The notes under the pieces are model-generated. The model was not told the origin of the DNA. It did no database searches and saw only the letters and a list, made by a program, of their open reading frames with translations. The translations under genes were made by a program, and so were the position numbers. 64,000 nucleotides of DNA from an uncultured Butyrivibrio sp. (GTDB taxonomy: Bacteria; Bacillota; Clostridia; Lachnospirales; Lachnospiraceae): contig CAMENP010000001.1 of the NCBI GenBank assembly GCA_945928575.1, positions 62,001-126,000 on the forward strand, read 5' to 3'. Of the stretch, positions 24,873 through 33,203 are shown one piece after another (position 1 is the first letter of the stretch; every line of letters begins with the position of its first letter).

Positions 24873-27800
24873 ATGGCAAGAAAAATGAAAACCATGGATG
24901 GAAACAATGCAGCAGCACACGTTTCATATGCGTACTCAGATGTTGCAGCCATCTATCCTATCACCCCATCATCCGTAATGGCAGAATGCGCTGATGAATG
25001 GGCAACTCAGGGCAGAAAGAATATTTTCGGCCAGGAGGTTCAGCTTACTGAAATGCAGTCAGAAGCCGGTGCAGCAGGTGCAGTTCACGGTTCTCTTTCA
25101 GCAGGTGCTCTTACAACAACGTTTACAGCATCACAGGGTCTTTTACTTATGATCCCTAATATGTATAAGATAGCCGGTGAGCAGCTTCCTTGCGTAATAG
25201 ATGTATCAGCACGTTGCGTGGCTACACATGCACTTAATATTTTCGGCGATCACTCTGACGTATATGCATGCCGTCAGACAGGTTTTGCAATGCTTTGCGA
25301 ATCAAGCGTTCAGGAAGTTATGGACTTAACTCCTGTTGCACATTGCGCAGCTATCAAGGGTAAGGTACCATTCCTTAACTTCTTCGATGGTTTCCGTACA
25401 TCACATGAGATCCAGAAGATCGAGATGTGGGATTATGAAGATCTTAAAGATATGGTTGATATGGATGCAATCAATGCATTCCGTCGTCATGCTCTTAACC
25501 CTGAGCATCCATGTCAGAGAGGTTCAGCTCAGAACCCTGACATCTTCTTCCAGGCAAGAGAGTCATGTAACCCATATTATGATGCGCTTCCTGAAGTAGT
25601 TGAAGAGTATATGAACAAGGTTAACGCCAAGATCGGAACAGATTATAAGCTTTTCAATTACTATGGTGCAGAGGATGCCGAGAAGGTTATCATCGCAATG
25701 GGTTCAGTATGCGAGACAATCGATGAGACAATTGATTATCTCCTTAAGGCAGGCGAGAAAGTCGGCGTTATCAAGGTTCGTCTTTACAGACCTTTCAGCG
25801 CAAAGCATCTTCTTGCTGTTATGCCTAAGACAGTTAAGCAGATTTCCGTACTTGACAGAACCAAGGAGCCTGGTTCAATCGGTGAGCCGCTTTACCTTGA
25901 TGTTGTTGCAGCTCTTAAGGATACAGAATTTGCTGACGTTCCGGTATTCACAGGACGTTACGGACTTGGTTCTAAGGATACAACACCTGCACAGATTATC
26001 GCAGTATACAACAATACAGAGAAGAAGAGATTTACAATCGGTATCAACGATGATGTAACTAATCTTTCACTTCCTACAGGTCCTTCACCTGTAACAGCTC
26101 CGGATGGAATTACAAGCTGTAAGTTCTGGGGACTTGGTGCAGACGGTACTGTCGGTGCTAACAAGAACTCTATCAAGATTATCGGTGACCACACAGATAT
26201 GTATGCTCAGGCATATTTTGATTATGACTCCAAGAAGTCAGGCGGTGTTACAATTTCACACCTTCGTTTCGGTCACTCAAAGATACATTCTACATACCTT
26301 ATCAATAAGGCAGATTTCGTAGCATGTCATAATCCTGCATATGTACGTAAGTACAATATGGTTCAGGATCTTAAGGACGGCGGAACATTCCTTCTTAACT
26401 GCGATTGGGATATGGCAGGACTTGAGGAACATCTTCCGGGACAGGCTAAGAGATATATCGCAGAGCACAACATTAAGTTCTATACAATCGATGGTATCAA
26501 GCTTGGTATCGAGACAGGTATGGGTGCTCGTATTAATACAATTCTTCAGGCCGCTTTCTTCAAACTTGCAAACATCATTCCTATTGATGATGCAGTTAAG
26601 TATATGAAGGATGCAGCAACAGCCAGCTACATGAAGAAAGGTGAAGATGTCGTTAAGAAGAACCATAACGCTATCGATGCCGGACTTGCTAACGTAGTTG
26701 AAGTTAAGGTTCCTGAAAGCTGGAAGGATGCTAAGGATGAGAGTCTTTCATCTACAGCAACAGGTTCAAGAAAAGATGTAGTTGATTTCGTTAATACTAT
26801 CCAGCATGCAGTTAACGGACAGGAAGGTAATAAGCTCCCTGTATCAGCATTCAAGAATTATGTTGACGGTTCAACTCCTTCAGGTGCAGCAGCATTCGAG
26901 AAGCGTGGTGTTGCAACAACAGTTCCTTCATGGGATCCTGCTAAATGTATCCAGTGTAACTTCTGTTCATATGTATGTCCTCATGCAGTTATCAGACCGG
27001 TTGCCCTTACAGAGGCAGAGGCAGCTAACGCTCCTGCAGGAATGAAGATGGCTGATATGACAGGAATGCCTGGAATGAAGTTCGCTATGACAGTTTCAGA
27101 ATTTGACTGTATGGATTGTAAGGTCTGCGTAAATGTATGTCCTGCTAAGGAAAAAGCTCTTACAATGGTAAGATTCGATGACGAAGACAGAACACAGCAG
27201 AACGCATACGATTACGGTCAGTCACTTGCTGATAAGCCTGAAGTATTCGAGAAATTCAAAGATACAACAGTTAAGGGAAGCCAGTTCAAGCAGCCACTCC
27301 TTGAGTTCTCAGGAGCATGCGCAGGTTGTGGTGAGACACCTTATGCTAAACTTATTACCCAGCTCTTCGGTGACAGAATGTACATTGCCAATGCAACAGG
27401 ATGTTCATCTATCTGGGGTAACTCATCACCTTCAACACCTTACACAGTTAACAAGCAGGGACATGGTCCGGCTTGGTCTAACTCACTCTTCGAGGATAAC
27501 GCTGAGTTTGGTATGGGTATGCAGCTTGCTCAGAAGGCTATCAGAACAAGACTTAAAGCAAAGGTTGAAGAAGTACTTGAGACAACATCTAATGATGATG
27601 TTAAGGTAGCAGCTAAAGAATACCTCGACACATTTATGTGTGGTTCAACTAACGGAACAGCAACTCAGAAGCTCGTTGCAGCACTTGCAAATGAGAACTC
27701 TGACGCAGCTAAGGAAATCCTTAATGACAAGGATATGCTTTCCAAGAAGTCACAGTGGGTATTCGGTGGTGACGGATGGGCATACGACATCGGATTTGGT

Positions 27801-28400
27801 GGTGTTGACCATGTAATCGCTTCCAAGAAAGATATCAATATCTTCGTATTTAACACAGAGGTATATTCAAATACAGGTGGACAGGCATCTAAGGCTACTC
27901 CTACCGGTGCAGTTGCAGAATTCGCAGCAGCAGGTAAGGAAGTTAAGCAGAAGGATATCGCAAGCATCGCAATGAGCTATGGTTATGTATATGTAGCACA
28001 GATCGCTATGGGTGCTGACCGCAACCAGTGCATCAAGGCCATTGCAGAGGCTGAGGCATATCCGGGACCATCACTTATCATCGCTTATGCTCCATGTATC
28101 AACCACAGCATCAAGACCGGTATGGCACATGCTCAGGATGTTGAGAAGGCAGCAGTTGATTCAGGTTACTGGAACCTCTTCAGATTCAATCCTGCTCTTA
28201 AGGATGAAGGAAAGAATCCGTTCACACTTGATTCTAAGGCTCCTACAGGAAGCTACAGAGACTTCATCATGAATGAGGCTCGTTATGCAAGACTTGCAAA
28301 GGCTAACCCAGAGAGAGCTGAGAAGCTGTTCACAGCAGCAGAAGAGAATGCTAAGGCAAGATATGAATACCTTGTAAAATACAGCAGACTTTTTGAGTAA
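24873..28400 (+). CDS. nifJ: Pyruvate:ferredoxin (flavodoxin) oxidoreductase, single chain
   Basis: A 1175-residue homodimeric-type enzyme that converts pyruvate and CoA to acetyl-CoA, CO2 and reduced ferredoxin, the central step of clostridial fermentation. The N-terminal domain begins with 'AIYPITPSSVMAECADEW'. Two [4Fe-4S] motifs lie near residue 691 ('CIQCNFCSYVCP') and 745 ('CMDCKVCVNVCP'). The C-terminal part holds the proximal-cluster cysteines ('CAGCGETPY') and the thiamine-diphosphate site 'GDGWAYDIGFGG' near 966. AGGAGG precedes the ATG. The codon use is highly restricted, as expected for an abundant enzyme. Monocistronic, with its own promoter and terminator. Confidence 0.98.
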   Translation: MARKMKTMDGNNAAAHVSYAYSDVAAIYPITPSSVMAECADEWATQGRKNIFGQEVQLTEMQSEAGAAGAVHGSLSAGALTTTFTASQGLLLMIPNMYKIAGEQLPCVIDVSARCVATHALNIFGDHSDVYACRQTGFAMLCESSVQEVMDLTPVAHCAAIKGKVPFLNFFDGFRTSHEIQKIEMWDYEDLKDMVDMDAINAFRRHALNPEHPCQRGSAQNPDIFFQARESCNPYYDALPEVVEEYMNKVNAKIGTDYKLFNYYGAEDAEKVIIAMGSVCETIDETIDYLLKAGEKVGVIKVRLYRPFSAKHLLAVMPKTVKQISVLDRTKEPGSIGEPLYLDVVAALKDTEFADVPVFTGRYGLGSKDTTPAQIIAVYNNTEKKRFTIGINDDVTNLSLPTGPSPVTAPDGITSCKFWGLGADGTVGANKNSIKIIGDHTDMYAQAYFDYDSKKSGGVTISHLRFGHSKIHSTYLINKADFVACHNPAYVRKYNMVQDLKDGGTFLLNCDWDMAGLEEHLPGQAKRYIAEHNIKFYTIDGIKLGIETGMGARINTILQAAFFKLANIIPIDDAVKYMKDAATASYMKKGEDVVKKNHNAIDAGLANVVEVKVPESWKDAKDESLSSTATGSRKDVVDFVNTIQHAVNGQEGNKLPVSAFKNYVDGSTPSGAAAFEKRGVATTVPSWDPAKCIQCNFCSYVCPHAVIRPVALTEAEAANAPAGMKMADMTGMPGMKFAMTVSEFDCMDCKVCVNVCPAKEKALTMVRFDDEDRTQQNAYDYGQSLADKPEVFEKFKDTTVKGSQFKQPLLEFSGACAGCGETPYAKLITQLFGDRMYIANATGCSSIWGNSSPSTPYTVNKQGHGPAWSNSLFEDNAEFGMGMQLAQKAIRTRLKAKVEEVLETTSNDDVKVAAKEYLDTFMCGSTNGTATQKLVAALANENSDAAKEILNDKDMLSKKSQWVFGGDGWAYDIGFGGVDHVIASKKDINIFVFNTEVYSNTGGQASKATPTGAVAEFAAAGKEVKQKDIASIAMSYGYVYVAQIAMGADRNQCIKAIAEAEAYPGPSLIIAYAPCINHSIKTGMAHAQDVEKAAVDSGYWNLFRFNPALKDEGKNPFTLDSKAPTGSYRDFIMNEARYARLAKANPERAEKLFTAAEENAKARYEYLVKYSRLFE

Positions 28401-28417
28401 TCATTAAGATTATACGG

Positions 28418-28452
28418 GCTCCGGAGTTAATTTGACTCCGGAGTCTTTTTTT
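28418..28452 (+). terminator. Terminator of nifJ
   Basis: CTCCGGAGT pairs with ACTCCGGAG, followed by TCTTTTTTT. Confidence 0.92.
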
Positions 28453-28517
28453 GCTTGTAAATGGATGAATAATAGAATAAAATAAAAATAAATTAGCTTT
28501 TATTTTGGAGGAATACA

Positions 28518-29858
28518 ATGGAGAATGATACCGGGAAAGCATCGGTGAATAATGGAAAACGCAGGTTTCCTGTGAAGAATGAATATGCGAAGATAGGCCT
28601 GATGCTTTTTATTGTAATTGCGGGAAGCATATTGTTTTATTTTTCATTTTTTAAGGACCATACGCTTTTTGGGTTTTTCAAAAGTATATGGTCATGTCTT
28701 ATGCCGTTTACTGTAGGCGCTGTACTGGCATACCTGCTTAAGCCTATATGCGTTGTATTTGAAAAATGGACATCGAAGTGGTTTTCCGGCATGAAGAACA
28801 GAAACAGTGCAAAGAAGTTATCACAGAATCTGAGCGTATTTTTTACGATTATCGTATTTCTGGCGTTTATGTATGTGATATTTGCTTCGGTCATTCCGCA
28901 GGTTATAGACAGCATTAAAGTGTTGGTCGAGGCCATTCCCGATGCGTATTCCAACGCAATGGACTGGCTTGTGGGTATCAGCAAGGATACTATGTTTGAA
29001 GATACGGTCACACAGTTCAGTGATGACACGCTTAAAAATGTGCAGAAGATAGTGACGCAGCTTTTTGGAGACGGTACGAGTGAGGGAATGATTACCGATA
29101 AAGTAATAAGTGGTGTTACTGTCGGAGTTAAGGGCGTATTGTCATTCCTTAAGAACCTTCTGATAGGACTTGTGGCTTGCGTATATATTCTCGCACAGCG
29201 TAAGAAACTGGCAGCACAGGGTAAGATGATAATATACAGTGCATTTAAGAAAAAATGGGCTGACAGGATAATGGAAGAAATCTGCTATGTTGATAAGATG
29301 TTCAGCGGTTTCATAAACGGTAAAATCATTGATTCCATAATTATCGGAATAATCACTTTCATCGTTACGTCCATTTTCAGAATACCTTATGCAATGCTTA
29401 TAAGCGTTATTGTAGGCGTTACCAATATCATACCGTTCTTCGGACCGTGGATTGGTGCGGTTCCGTGTGCACTTATCGTTCTTATGGTAAGTCCGGTGAA
29501 GTGTCTGTATTTTATTATAATGATTATTGCGATACAGCAGTTTGACGGAAATATCCTTGGACCGAAAATTCTCGGAAATACAACAGGACTTTCGAGTTTC
29601 TGGGTATTGTTCTCAATTATTTTCTTTGGCGGATTATTCGGATTCGCCGGAATGTTGGTCGGAGTACCGCTTTTTGCGGTAATATATGATCTGATAGAAC
29701 GCGGAGTGAAGCGCGGCCTTAAGAAAAAAGGAAAATATGAATTATATGAACAGTATGATATAGAACAACATGAAGAAGAAAGACTCAAAGAAGAGGCCAA
29801 GGAGAAGAAAGATCCGGTCAACAGAATTCGAAAGTTTATTTCCAGACACAGGAAATAA
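28518..29858 (+). CDS. AI-2E family (PerM/YtvI-like) membrane protein
   Basis: A 446-residue protein with about eight hydrophobic segments in the DUF20/AI-2E arrangement, including 'GVTNIIPFFGPWIGAVPCAL' and 'LGPKILGNTTGLSSFWVLFS', two recognisable family motifs. The C-terminal tail is long and charged. Despite the family name, members are often permeases of other kinds, some of them sodium-proton antiporters, so the substrate is not predicted. GGAGG precedes the ATG. A hairpin ends the transcript directly before spmB. Confidence 0.88.
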   Translation: MENDTGKASVNNGKRRFPVKNEYAKIGLMLFIVIAGSILFYFSFFKDHTLFGFFKSIWSCLMPFTVGAVLAYLLKPICVVFEKWTSKWFSGMKNRNSAKKLSQNLSVFFTIIVFLAFMYVIFASVIPQVIDSIKVLVEAIPDAYSNAMDWLVGISKDTMFEDTVTQFSDDTLKNVQKIVTQLFGDGTSEGMITDKVISGVTVGVKGVLSFLKNLLIGLVACVYILAQRKKLAAQGKMIIYSAFKKKWADRIMEEICYVDKMFSGFINGKIIDSIIIGIITFIVTSIFRIPYAMLISVIVGVTNIIPFFGPWIGAVPCALIVLMVSPVKCLYFIIMIIAIQQFDGNILGPKILGNTTGLSSFWVLFSIIFFGGLFGFAGMLVGVPLFAVIYDLIERGVKRGLKKKGKYELYEQYDIEQHEEERLKEEAKEKKDPVNRIRKFISRHRK

Positions 29859-29868
29859 TAATATACGG

Positions 29869-29907
29869 GAGGCATAGAATGTTATAAACATTTTATGCTT
29901 CTTTTTT
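29869..29907 (+). terminator. Hairpin with T run immediately before the spmB start codon
   Basis: GAGGCATAGAATG pairs with CATTTTATGCTTC (13 pairs, two of them G-U), followed by six T. The 5' arm contains most of a GGGAGG ribosome binding site (29867-29872) that serves only a two-codon frame, ATG TTA TAA, at 29879-29887. The spmB ATG is four bases after the T run. Confidence 0.75.
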
Positions 29908-29911
29908 ATAT

Positions 29912-30436
29912 ATGAAAATATTACTTTATCTGTCGGAATTTATAATTCCGCTTCTGGTATTCTACATAGTCGGATATGGTATCCTGCACAAAAACAAAGT
30001 GTATGAGGATTTTATTGACGGTGCGAAAGACGGCATTAAAACAGTTATAACGGTTCTGCCGACATTGATCGGACTTATGGTGGGAGTGCGTGTCCTGCGT
30101 TCGTCGGGGCTTCTTGAGCTGATAGCCCGTCTGATCGGAAAAATTACAGAGCCGGTTGGGCTGCCGTCCGAACTGGTGCCGGTAATCATCGTGCGGCTTT
30201 TTTCGTCAAGTGCCGCAACAGGACTTTGTCTGGATATTTTCAAACAGTTTGGAGCGGATTCGTATACTGGGTTTATGGTCAGCATAATCATGAGCTGTAC
30301 GGAAACTGTGTTTTATACTATGAGCGTGTATTTCATGGCAGCAAAAGTCAGCAAGACGCGATGGACGTTGGCAGGAGCGCTTATATCCTCTATGGCGGGA
30401 ATAGTTGCGAGCGTGGTGATAACAATCTTAAGATAG
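29912..30436 (+). CDS. spmB: Spore maturation protein B
   Basis: A 174-residue membrane protein of the nucleoside-recognition (Gate) family. 'DFIDGAKDGIKTVITVLPTL' and 'LRSSGLLELIARLIGKITEP' match SpmB, which is needed with SpmA for proper spore core dehydration. Usually spmA precedes spmB; here no spmA is adjacent. ATG 29912 gives the expected N-terminus but has no ribosome binding site, and sits directly after a terminator-like hairpin. No other start codon is available in frame before the stop at 29885-29887. Confidence 0.92.
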   Translation: MKILLYLSEFIIPLLVFYIVGYGILHKNKVYEDFIDGAKDGIKTVITVLPTLIGLMVGVRVLRSSGLLELIARLIGKITEPVGLPSELVPVIIVRLFSSSAATGLCLDIFKQFGADSYTGFMVSIIMSCTETVFYTMSVYFMAAKVSKTRWTLAGALISSMAGIVASVVITILR

Positions 30437-30442
30437 AGCAAA

Positions 30443-30468
30443 CCCCTCGGAGGAGTAGTTCCGAGGGG
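30443..30468 (+). other. Hairpin after spmB without T run
   Basis: CCCCTCGG pairs with CCGAGGGG across a ten-base loop. No T run follows; instead AAAGGAGGG, a strong ribosome-binding-like sequence, lies at 30471-30479. Confidence 0.6.
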
Positions 30469-30488
30469 ACAAAGGAGGGAGTGTTTAT

Positions 30489-30620
30489 ATAAACAGTAAT
30501 AATACTGGAATTGTTAGTCGAAACCGGTCGGCACCAACGGCACCGGCGGCTTCATTTGATATTTATAATATAATGGAAAAATGTGATGAAAATATGGAGC
30601 ATAAGTTAAGAAAAAATTAA
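30489..30620 (+). CDS. Possible 43-residue small protein with non-standard or lost start codon
   Basis: The frame is open from a TAG at about 30457 to TAA 30620 and encodes a plausible sequence ending in 'NIMEKCDENMEHKLRKN'. AAAGGAGGG at 30471-30479 is nine bases before ATA 30489, exactly where a start codon would be expected, but no ATG, GTG or TTG is in frame there. It may be a small gene whose start has mutated, a gene using ATA, or chance. A GTG one base after the site opens only three codons. No recognised family. The rest of the 30437-30759 gap holds the fabK promoter. Confidence 0.3.
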   Translation: MNSNNTGIVSRNRSAPTAPAASFDIYNIMEKCDENMEHKLRKN

Positions 30621-30659
30621 CTTTATGAAAGAAAAATGTGAAAAATATAAAATAAAAGA

Positions 30660-30688
30660 TTGTTAAATGGCCGGCATTTAGGTATAAT
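30660..30688 (+). promoter_or_regulatory. Promoter of fabK-fabZ-degV
   Basis: TTGTTA at 30660-30665 and TATAAT at 30683-30688, 17-base spacer, about 70 bases before the fabK start. Confidence 0.7.
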
Positions 30689-30759
30689 GGCATTGAAGTT
30701 TGTACATTTTAAAAGAAATGTTCAAATATCTATACAAAATTTTTAAAGGTGGAAAAACG

Positions 30760-31698
30760 ATGAAAACCAGAATTACAGAAATGCTGGGAATTGAACATCC
30801 GGTAATCCAGGGCGGTATGGCATGGGTGGCGGAAAGCCATCTTGCTTCGGCCGTATCTGCAGCAGGCGGATTCGGAATTATCGGTTCGGCTACAGCCCCG
30901 GCGGAGACTGTAAGAAATATGATACATGAGATTAAGGAAAGAACAGATAAACCTTTCGGAATCAATATCATGCTTATGAGTCCGTATGCTGATGAAGTTG
31001 CTGCACTTGCGGCAGAAGAACATGTGGCAGCTGTTACAACCGGAGCCGGTAATCCGGGACGATTTATGGAAATGTGGAAGAATGCCAGAGTTAAGGTGAT
31101 ACCTGTTGTGGCATCGGTTGCCATGGCGAAGATGCTCGAAAGAGCAGGAGCCGATGCCGTGGTCGCCGAAGGATGTGAATCAGGCGGGCATATCGGAAGC
31201 ATAACTACGATGGCGCTTCTGCCGCAGGTGGTTGATGCGGTCAGCATACCGGTAATCGGTGCGGGCGGAATTGCGGATGGCAGAGGAGCTGCTGCAGCAT
31301 TTATGCTTGGAGCCGAGGCCGTACAGATGGGAACACGCTTCGTTGTTGCAGACGAATCAATTGTACATGACAATTATAAGAACAGAATAATTGCGGCCAA
31401 GGATATTGACTCTGAAGTTACGGGAAGAAGCACGGGACATCCGGTGCGTGTGCTCAGGAATAAGATGTCCAAGGAATATTTGAAACTTGAAGGTCAGGGA
31501 ATATCCATAGAGGAACTTGAGAAGATGACAGCCGGATCCTTGAGAGCTGCCGTTGTTGACGGAGACGTCACGAACGGAAGCGTTATGGCCGGAGAGATTG
31601 CCGGACTTATCAAACAGAGACAGAGCTGCGCAGAAATAATTAACGATGTTATGTCAGAGATGGAAGCACTTTTTAAGAATGCGCCGGACAGACTGTAA
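30760..31698 (+). CDS. fabK: Enoyl-ACP reductase II (FabK-type flavoprotein)
   Basis: Start at ATG 30760, eight bases after AAAGGTGG; the in-frame ATG at 30700 adds 20 residues outside the family pattern. The 312-residue product is an FMN-dependent TIM-barrel enzyme: 'HPVIQGGMAWVAESHLA', 'GFGIIGSATAPAE', 'EGCESGGHIG', 'VIGAGGIADGRG' and 'GAEAVQMGTRFV' are FabK/nitronate-monooxygenase signatures. The neighbouring fabZ supports the FabK role, reducing enoyl-ACP in fatty-acid elongation. Nitronate monooxygenase activity is the alternative reading. Confidence 0.9.
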   Translation: MKTRITEMLGIEHPVIQGGMAWVAESHLASAVSAAGGFGIIGSATAPAETVRNMIHEIKERTDKPFGINIMLMSPYADEVAALAAEEHVAAVTTGAGNPGRFMEMWKNARVKVIPVVASVAMAKMLERAGADAVVAEGCESGGHIGSITTMALLPQVVDAVSIPVIGAGGIADGRGAAAAFMLGAEAVQMGTRFVVADESIVHDNYKNRIIAAKDIDSEVTGRSTGHPVRVLRNKMSKEYLKLEGQGISIEELEKMTAGSLRAAVVDGDVTNGSVMAGEIAGLIKQRQSCAEIINDVMSEMEALFKNAPDRL

Positions 31699-31710
31699 GG
31701 AGACAAGTTT

Positions 31711-32136
31711 ATGTTAATGGGAATTAAGGAAATCAAAGAGATACTTCCGCACAGACACCCTTTTTTGCTGGTTGACTGTATAGAAGAACTGACACCGGGA
31801 GTCAGAGCGGTTGGATATAAGAATCTTACGTATGATGAGCCTTTTTTTGCCGGACATTTCCCGGATGAACCGGTAATGCCTGGCGTGCTGATGGTAGAAG
31901 CACTTGCACAGACCGGTGCGGTTGCGGTGCTTTCGCTTCCGGAGAACAAGGGAAAGACAGCATATTTTGCTGCAATTAATTCTTGCAAATTTAAGAGAAA
32001 AGTAATTCCGGGCGACAGACTCCGCCTTGAATGTGAAATTATTAAGAGCAAAGGACCGGTCGGAATAGGCAAAGCTACGGCAACGGTTGACGGTGAGACT
32101 GCGGTGGTGGCAGAACTTACTTTTTCAATAGGATAA
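31711..32136 (+). CDS. fabZ: 3-hydroxyacyl-ACP dehydratase FabZ
   Basis: A 141-residue hot-dog-fold dehydratase of normal length. It carries '[12 protein letters not shown]' and the catalytic segment '[20 protein letters not shown]', in which His and Glu are the active-site residues. AAGGAG precedes the ATG, 12 bases after fabK. Together with FabK it supplies two consecutive steps of fatty-acid elongation; other fab genes are not in the window. Confidence 0.96.
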   Translation: MLMGIKEIKEILPHRHPFLLVDCIEELTPGVRAVGYKNLTYDEPFFAGHFPDEPVMPGVLMVEALAQTGAVAVLSLPENKGKTAYFAAINSCKFKRKVIPGDRLRLECEIIKSKGPVGIGKATATVDGETAVVAELTFSIG

Positions 32137-32155
32137 GACAGAGAGGAACAGAAAA

Positions 32156-33028
32156 ATGAGAGATTTTCAGATTATCACAGATACTAACAGCGATTTACCT
32201 AAGGAATATGTCATAGAGAAAGGTTTGTTACAGGTACCGCAGTACACACTCCTTGAAGGGGTGACTTATGAAGGCGCCGAGGGAATAGATCCGGCAGACT
32301 TCTATAATAAGATGAAAGCCGGAGAGGAGCCTCAGTCACAGGCTATTAACCCGGCAGTCACGGAAGAAAAATTCCGTGAAGCACTTGATGCAGGCAAGGA
32401 TGTACTTTACATAAGTTTTGCATCGACACTCAGCGGAAGTTACAATACAGCTGCTATGACGGCACAGAATCTTTCCGAGAAATATCCTGATGCCAAGATC
32501 ATAACAGTTGATACACTTGCGGCATCCGTTGCCGAAGGACTTCTGGTTATGAAAGCGGTTGAACTTAAAGAAGAGGGCAAGTCCATCGAAGAAGTTGCGG
32601 ACTGGCTTGAAAACAACAAGCTCCATGTTACAATGACACTCACGGTTGATGATCTGCATCATCTTCAGAGAGGCGGCCGTGTTTCAAAGACAACCGCAAT
32701 CGTAGGAAGTATCATAAATATAAAGCCGCTTCTTAAGGTTACATCAGAGGGTAAGCTTGAGCCGGCAGGAAGCGTAAGAGGACGTAAGAAATCAATCGCT
32801 ACACTTGTAAGCCAGATGGAGAGCAATATGACGGAAGAGTGGAAACCGCTTAACACAACGGTTGCCATTGCACACGGAAACTGCCCGGATGAGGCAGCGG
32901 CTCTTGCAGAGACTATGAAGGAAAAATTCGGAATTGCCAATGTGCTGATCAATGACATCAATCCAAGTATCGGTGTTCATTCAGGCCCGGGAGCAATTCT
33001 TATCGCATATTTCGGAAAAGAACGTTAA
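32156..33028 (+). CDS. DegV family fatty-acid-binding protein
   Basis: A 290-residue protein with the DegV signatures 'ITDTNSDLP' at the N-terminus, 'FASTLSGSYN', and 'GPGAILIAYFGKE' at the C-terminus. DegV/FakB proteins bind a fatty acid and present it to the FakA kinase. The co-transcription with fabK and fabZ (19 bases downstream of fabZ) fits a fatty-acid role. No fakA-like gene is in the window. GAGG lies before the ATG. Confidence 0.92.
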   Translation: MRDFQIITDTNSDLPKEYVIEKGLLQVPQYTLLEGVTYEGAEGIDPADFYNKMKAGEEPQSQAINPAVTEEKFREALDAGKDVLYISFASTLSGSYNTAAMTAQNLSEKYPDAKIITVDTLAASVAEGLLVMKAVELKEEGKSIEEVADWLENNKLHVTMTLTVDDLHHLQRGGRVSKTTAIVGSIINIKPLLKVTSEGKLEPAGSVRGRKKSIATLVSQMESNMTEEWKPLNTTVAIAHGNCPDEAAALAETMKEKFGIANVLINDINPSIGVHSGPGAILIAYFGKER

Positions 33029-33034
33029 TAATGA

Positions 33035-33068
33035 CAAGCGCCTGCGTATTTATTACCGCAGGCGCTTG
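33035..33068 (+). terminator. Strong hairpin after degV
   Basis: Twelve perfect pairs, CAAGCGCCTGCG / CGCAGGCGCTTG. It lacks a clear T run, so termination may be incomplete. Confidence 0.6.
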
Positions 33069-33108
33069 CGCGTTAATGACCGTATAAAAATAATCCGTAA
33101 AGGGTATT

Positions 33109-33137
33109 TTGACGAATTTTATAAATAATGTTATGTT
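33109..33137 (+). promoter_or_regulatory. Candidate promoter of the nucleoside uptake operon
   Basis: TTGACG at 33109-33114 and TATGTT at 33132-33137, 17-base spacer, about 67 bases before the lipoprotein start. No purine riboswitch could be drawn in this leader. Confidence 0.5.
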
Positions 33138-33203
33138 CCTACTTTACAAATGGAAAAAATTATTGTATTATTTGCAATATCAAAAGATGGAGGACAAAAT
33201 CAA

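Noticed and set aside
33029-33203. Purine riboswitch before the nucleoside uptake operon
   Set aside because: No three-way junction with the conserved loop sequences could be drawn; only a strong hairpin (33035-33068) and a promoter are visible.
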